From contig JAGKQI010000066.1 in the NCBI GenBank assembly GCA_018806915.1, positions 62,001-126,000 of the forward strand: a stretch of 64,000 bases of DNA. The letters run 5' to 3'. The position numbers and the translations under genes are program-made. Below the pieces are notes generated by a model. That model was not told the DNA's origin. It saw only the letters and a list, made by a program, of their open reading frames with translations, and searched no databases. This document shows positions 63,891-64,000 of the stretch, piece after piece. Source of the DNA: Phytophthora colocasiae. Lineage: Eukaryota; Oomycota; Peronosporomycetes; Peronosporales; Peronosporaceae. How positions within the stretch are numbered: position 1 is the first letter of the stretch; every line of letters starts with the position of its first letter.

Positions 63891-64000
63891 GATATGGCTT
63901 AAGCAAGCCGACGTAGAACACCGGGTGTGTTCGCATCCGCTTTGGCAAGTCAAGCGTGTATGCCAGGCCCTTCTTGGCCACGACCGTAAATGGTCCGATG
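63330..64000 (-). pseudogene. Integrase C-terminus and chromodomain of the gypsy element
   Basis: From the window end the minus frame reads IGPFTVVAKKGLAYTLDLPKRMRTHPVFYVGLLKPYRDP, the GPF/Y module that ends gypsy integrases. A linker of about 130 residues leads to YHVERLMARRRHRSQNQYLVKWRGYPHS, then a TAA, then NSWEFEGSLRQDCPDVVDAF in the same frame, together a chromodomain. At least one frame change lies in the linker. Catalytic core and RT are outside the window. Confidence 0.85.

Larger units (their letters stand above)
61570..64000 (-). mobile_element. 3' part of a Ty3/gypsy chromodomain element, continues beyond the window
   Basis: Minus strand, from right: integrase C-terminal module, linker, chromodomain, a 1.4-kb region open mainly on the plus strand, purine tract and LTR. 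It is degenerate. It is different from the two other gypsy families in the window by sequence of the chromodomain and by the long region between pol and LTR. Confidence 0.75.

Overview
The window looks like a repeat-rich piece of an oomycete nuclear genome, most likely Phytophthora or a close relative. The evidence is oomycete-type initiator elements (CTCATTCC-CATTTT type) a few tens of bases upstream of start codons, very short introns (49-92 bp, GT..AG), a tandem family of SWEET (MtN3/saliva) sugar transporters, and a mixture of Ty3/gypsy chromodomain elements, a DIRS-type tyrosine-recombinase retroelement, a MULE with a SWIM domain, hAT and pogo-like DNA elements. I could not run any search, so the genus is inference.

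Layout. 1-6421: a degenerate Ty3/gypsy element (5' LTR cut by the window edge) that has split a SWEET gene, leaving its 3' end at 6422-6669. 6722-12167: intronless SWEET (minus), a relic of the start of an alcohol dehydrogenase, an intact CAD-type zinc alcohol dehydrogenase, and two intact one-intron SWEET genes (plus). 12229-20164: two gypsy copies in LTR-int-LTR-int-LTR order, flanked once by the 5-bp duplication ATCGG; they sit five codons before the stop of the next SWEET gene (exons at 20017-20983, original stop at 12205). 21278-27494: another SWEET gene, cut in exon 2 by a 5.4-kb MULE (21476-26842) whose removal restores the reading frame.

28296-49340 is a nest. A LINE 3' end holds a DIRS-type element with split direct repeats (A1-gag-RT/RNase H-YR-B1-A2-B2, minus strand). 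A hAT-type MITE sits in A2. A 13.5-kb tandem gypsy (again LTR-int-LTR-int-LTR, 5-bp duplication ATTCC) sits inside the YR gene. Each gypsy copy carries the same 1.8-kb insertion. 49342-50128 is a 787-bp pogo-like deletion derivative with TA target site.

50519-55955: a tail-to-tail pair of paralogous four-exon genes of unknown function, one intact (767 codons) and one with two frameshifts. 57202-58158: a hAT transposase pseudogene. 58160-61568: a GATC-rich low-complexity stretch followed by a two-exon coiled-coil/Pro-Ser-rich gene. 61570-64000: the 3' part of a minus-strand gypsy element (LTR, purine tract, chromodomain, integrase tail) with a long gag-like reading frame on the opposite strand between pol and LTR.

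How it fits together: the native gene content is a SWEET cluster with an embedded alcohol dehydrogenase plus an unknown paralog pair. Nearly everything else is mobile DNA, and three of the six SWEET genes have been broken or re-ended by three different insertions. The two most unusual items are the MULE, whose transposase reading frame continues past one stop codon into a Ulp1-type cysteine protease and which carries four copies of one perfect 14-bp palindrome, and the split-repeat DIRS element preserved under two layers of later insertions.
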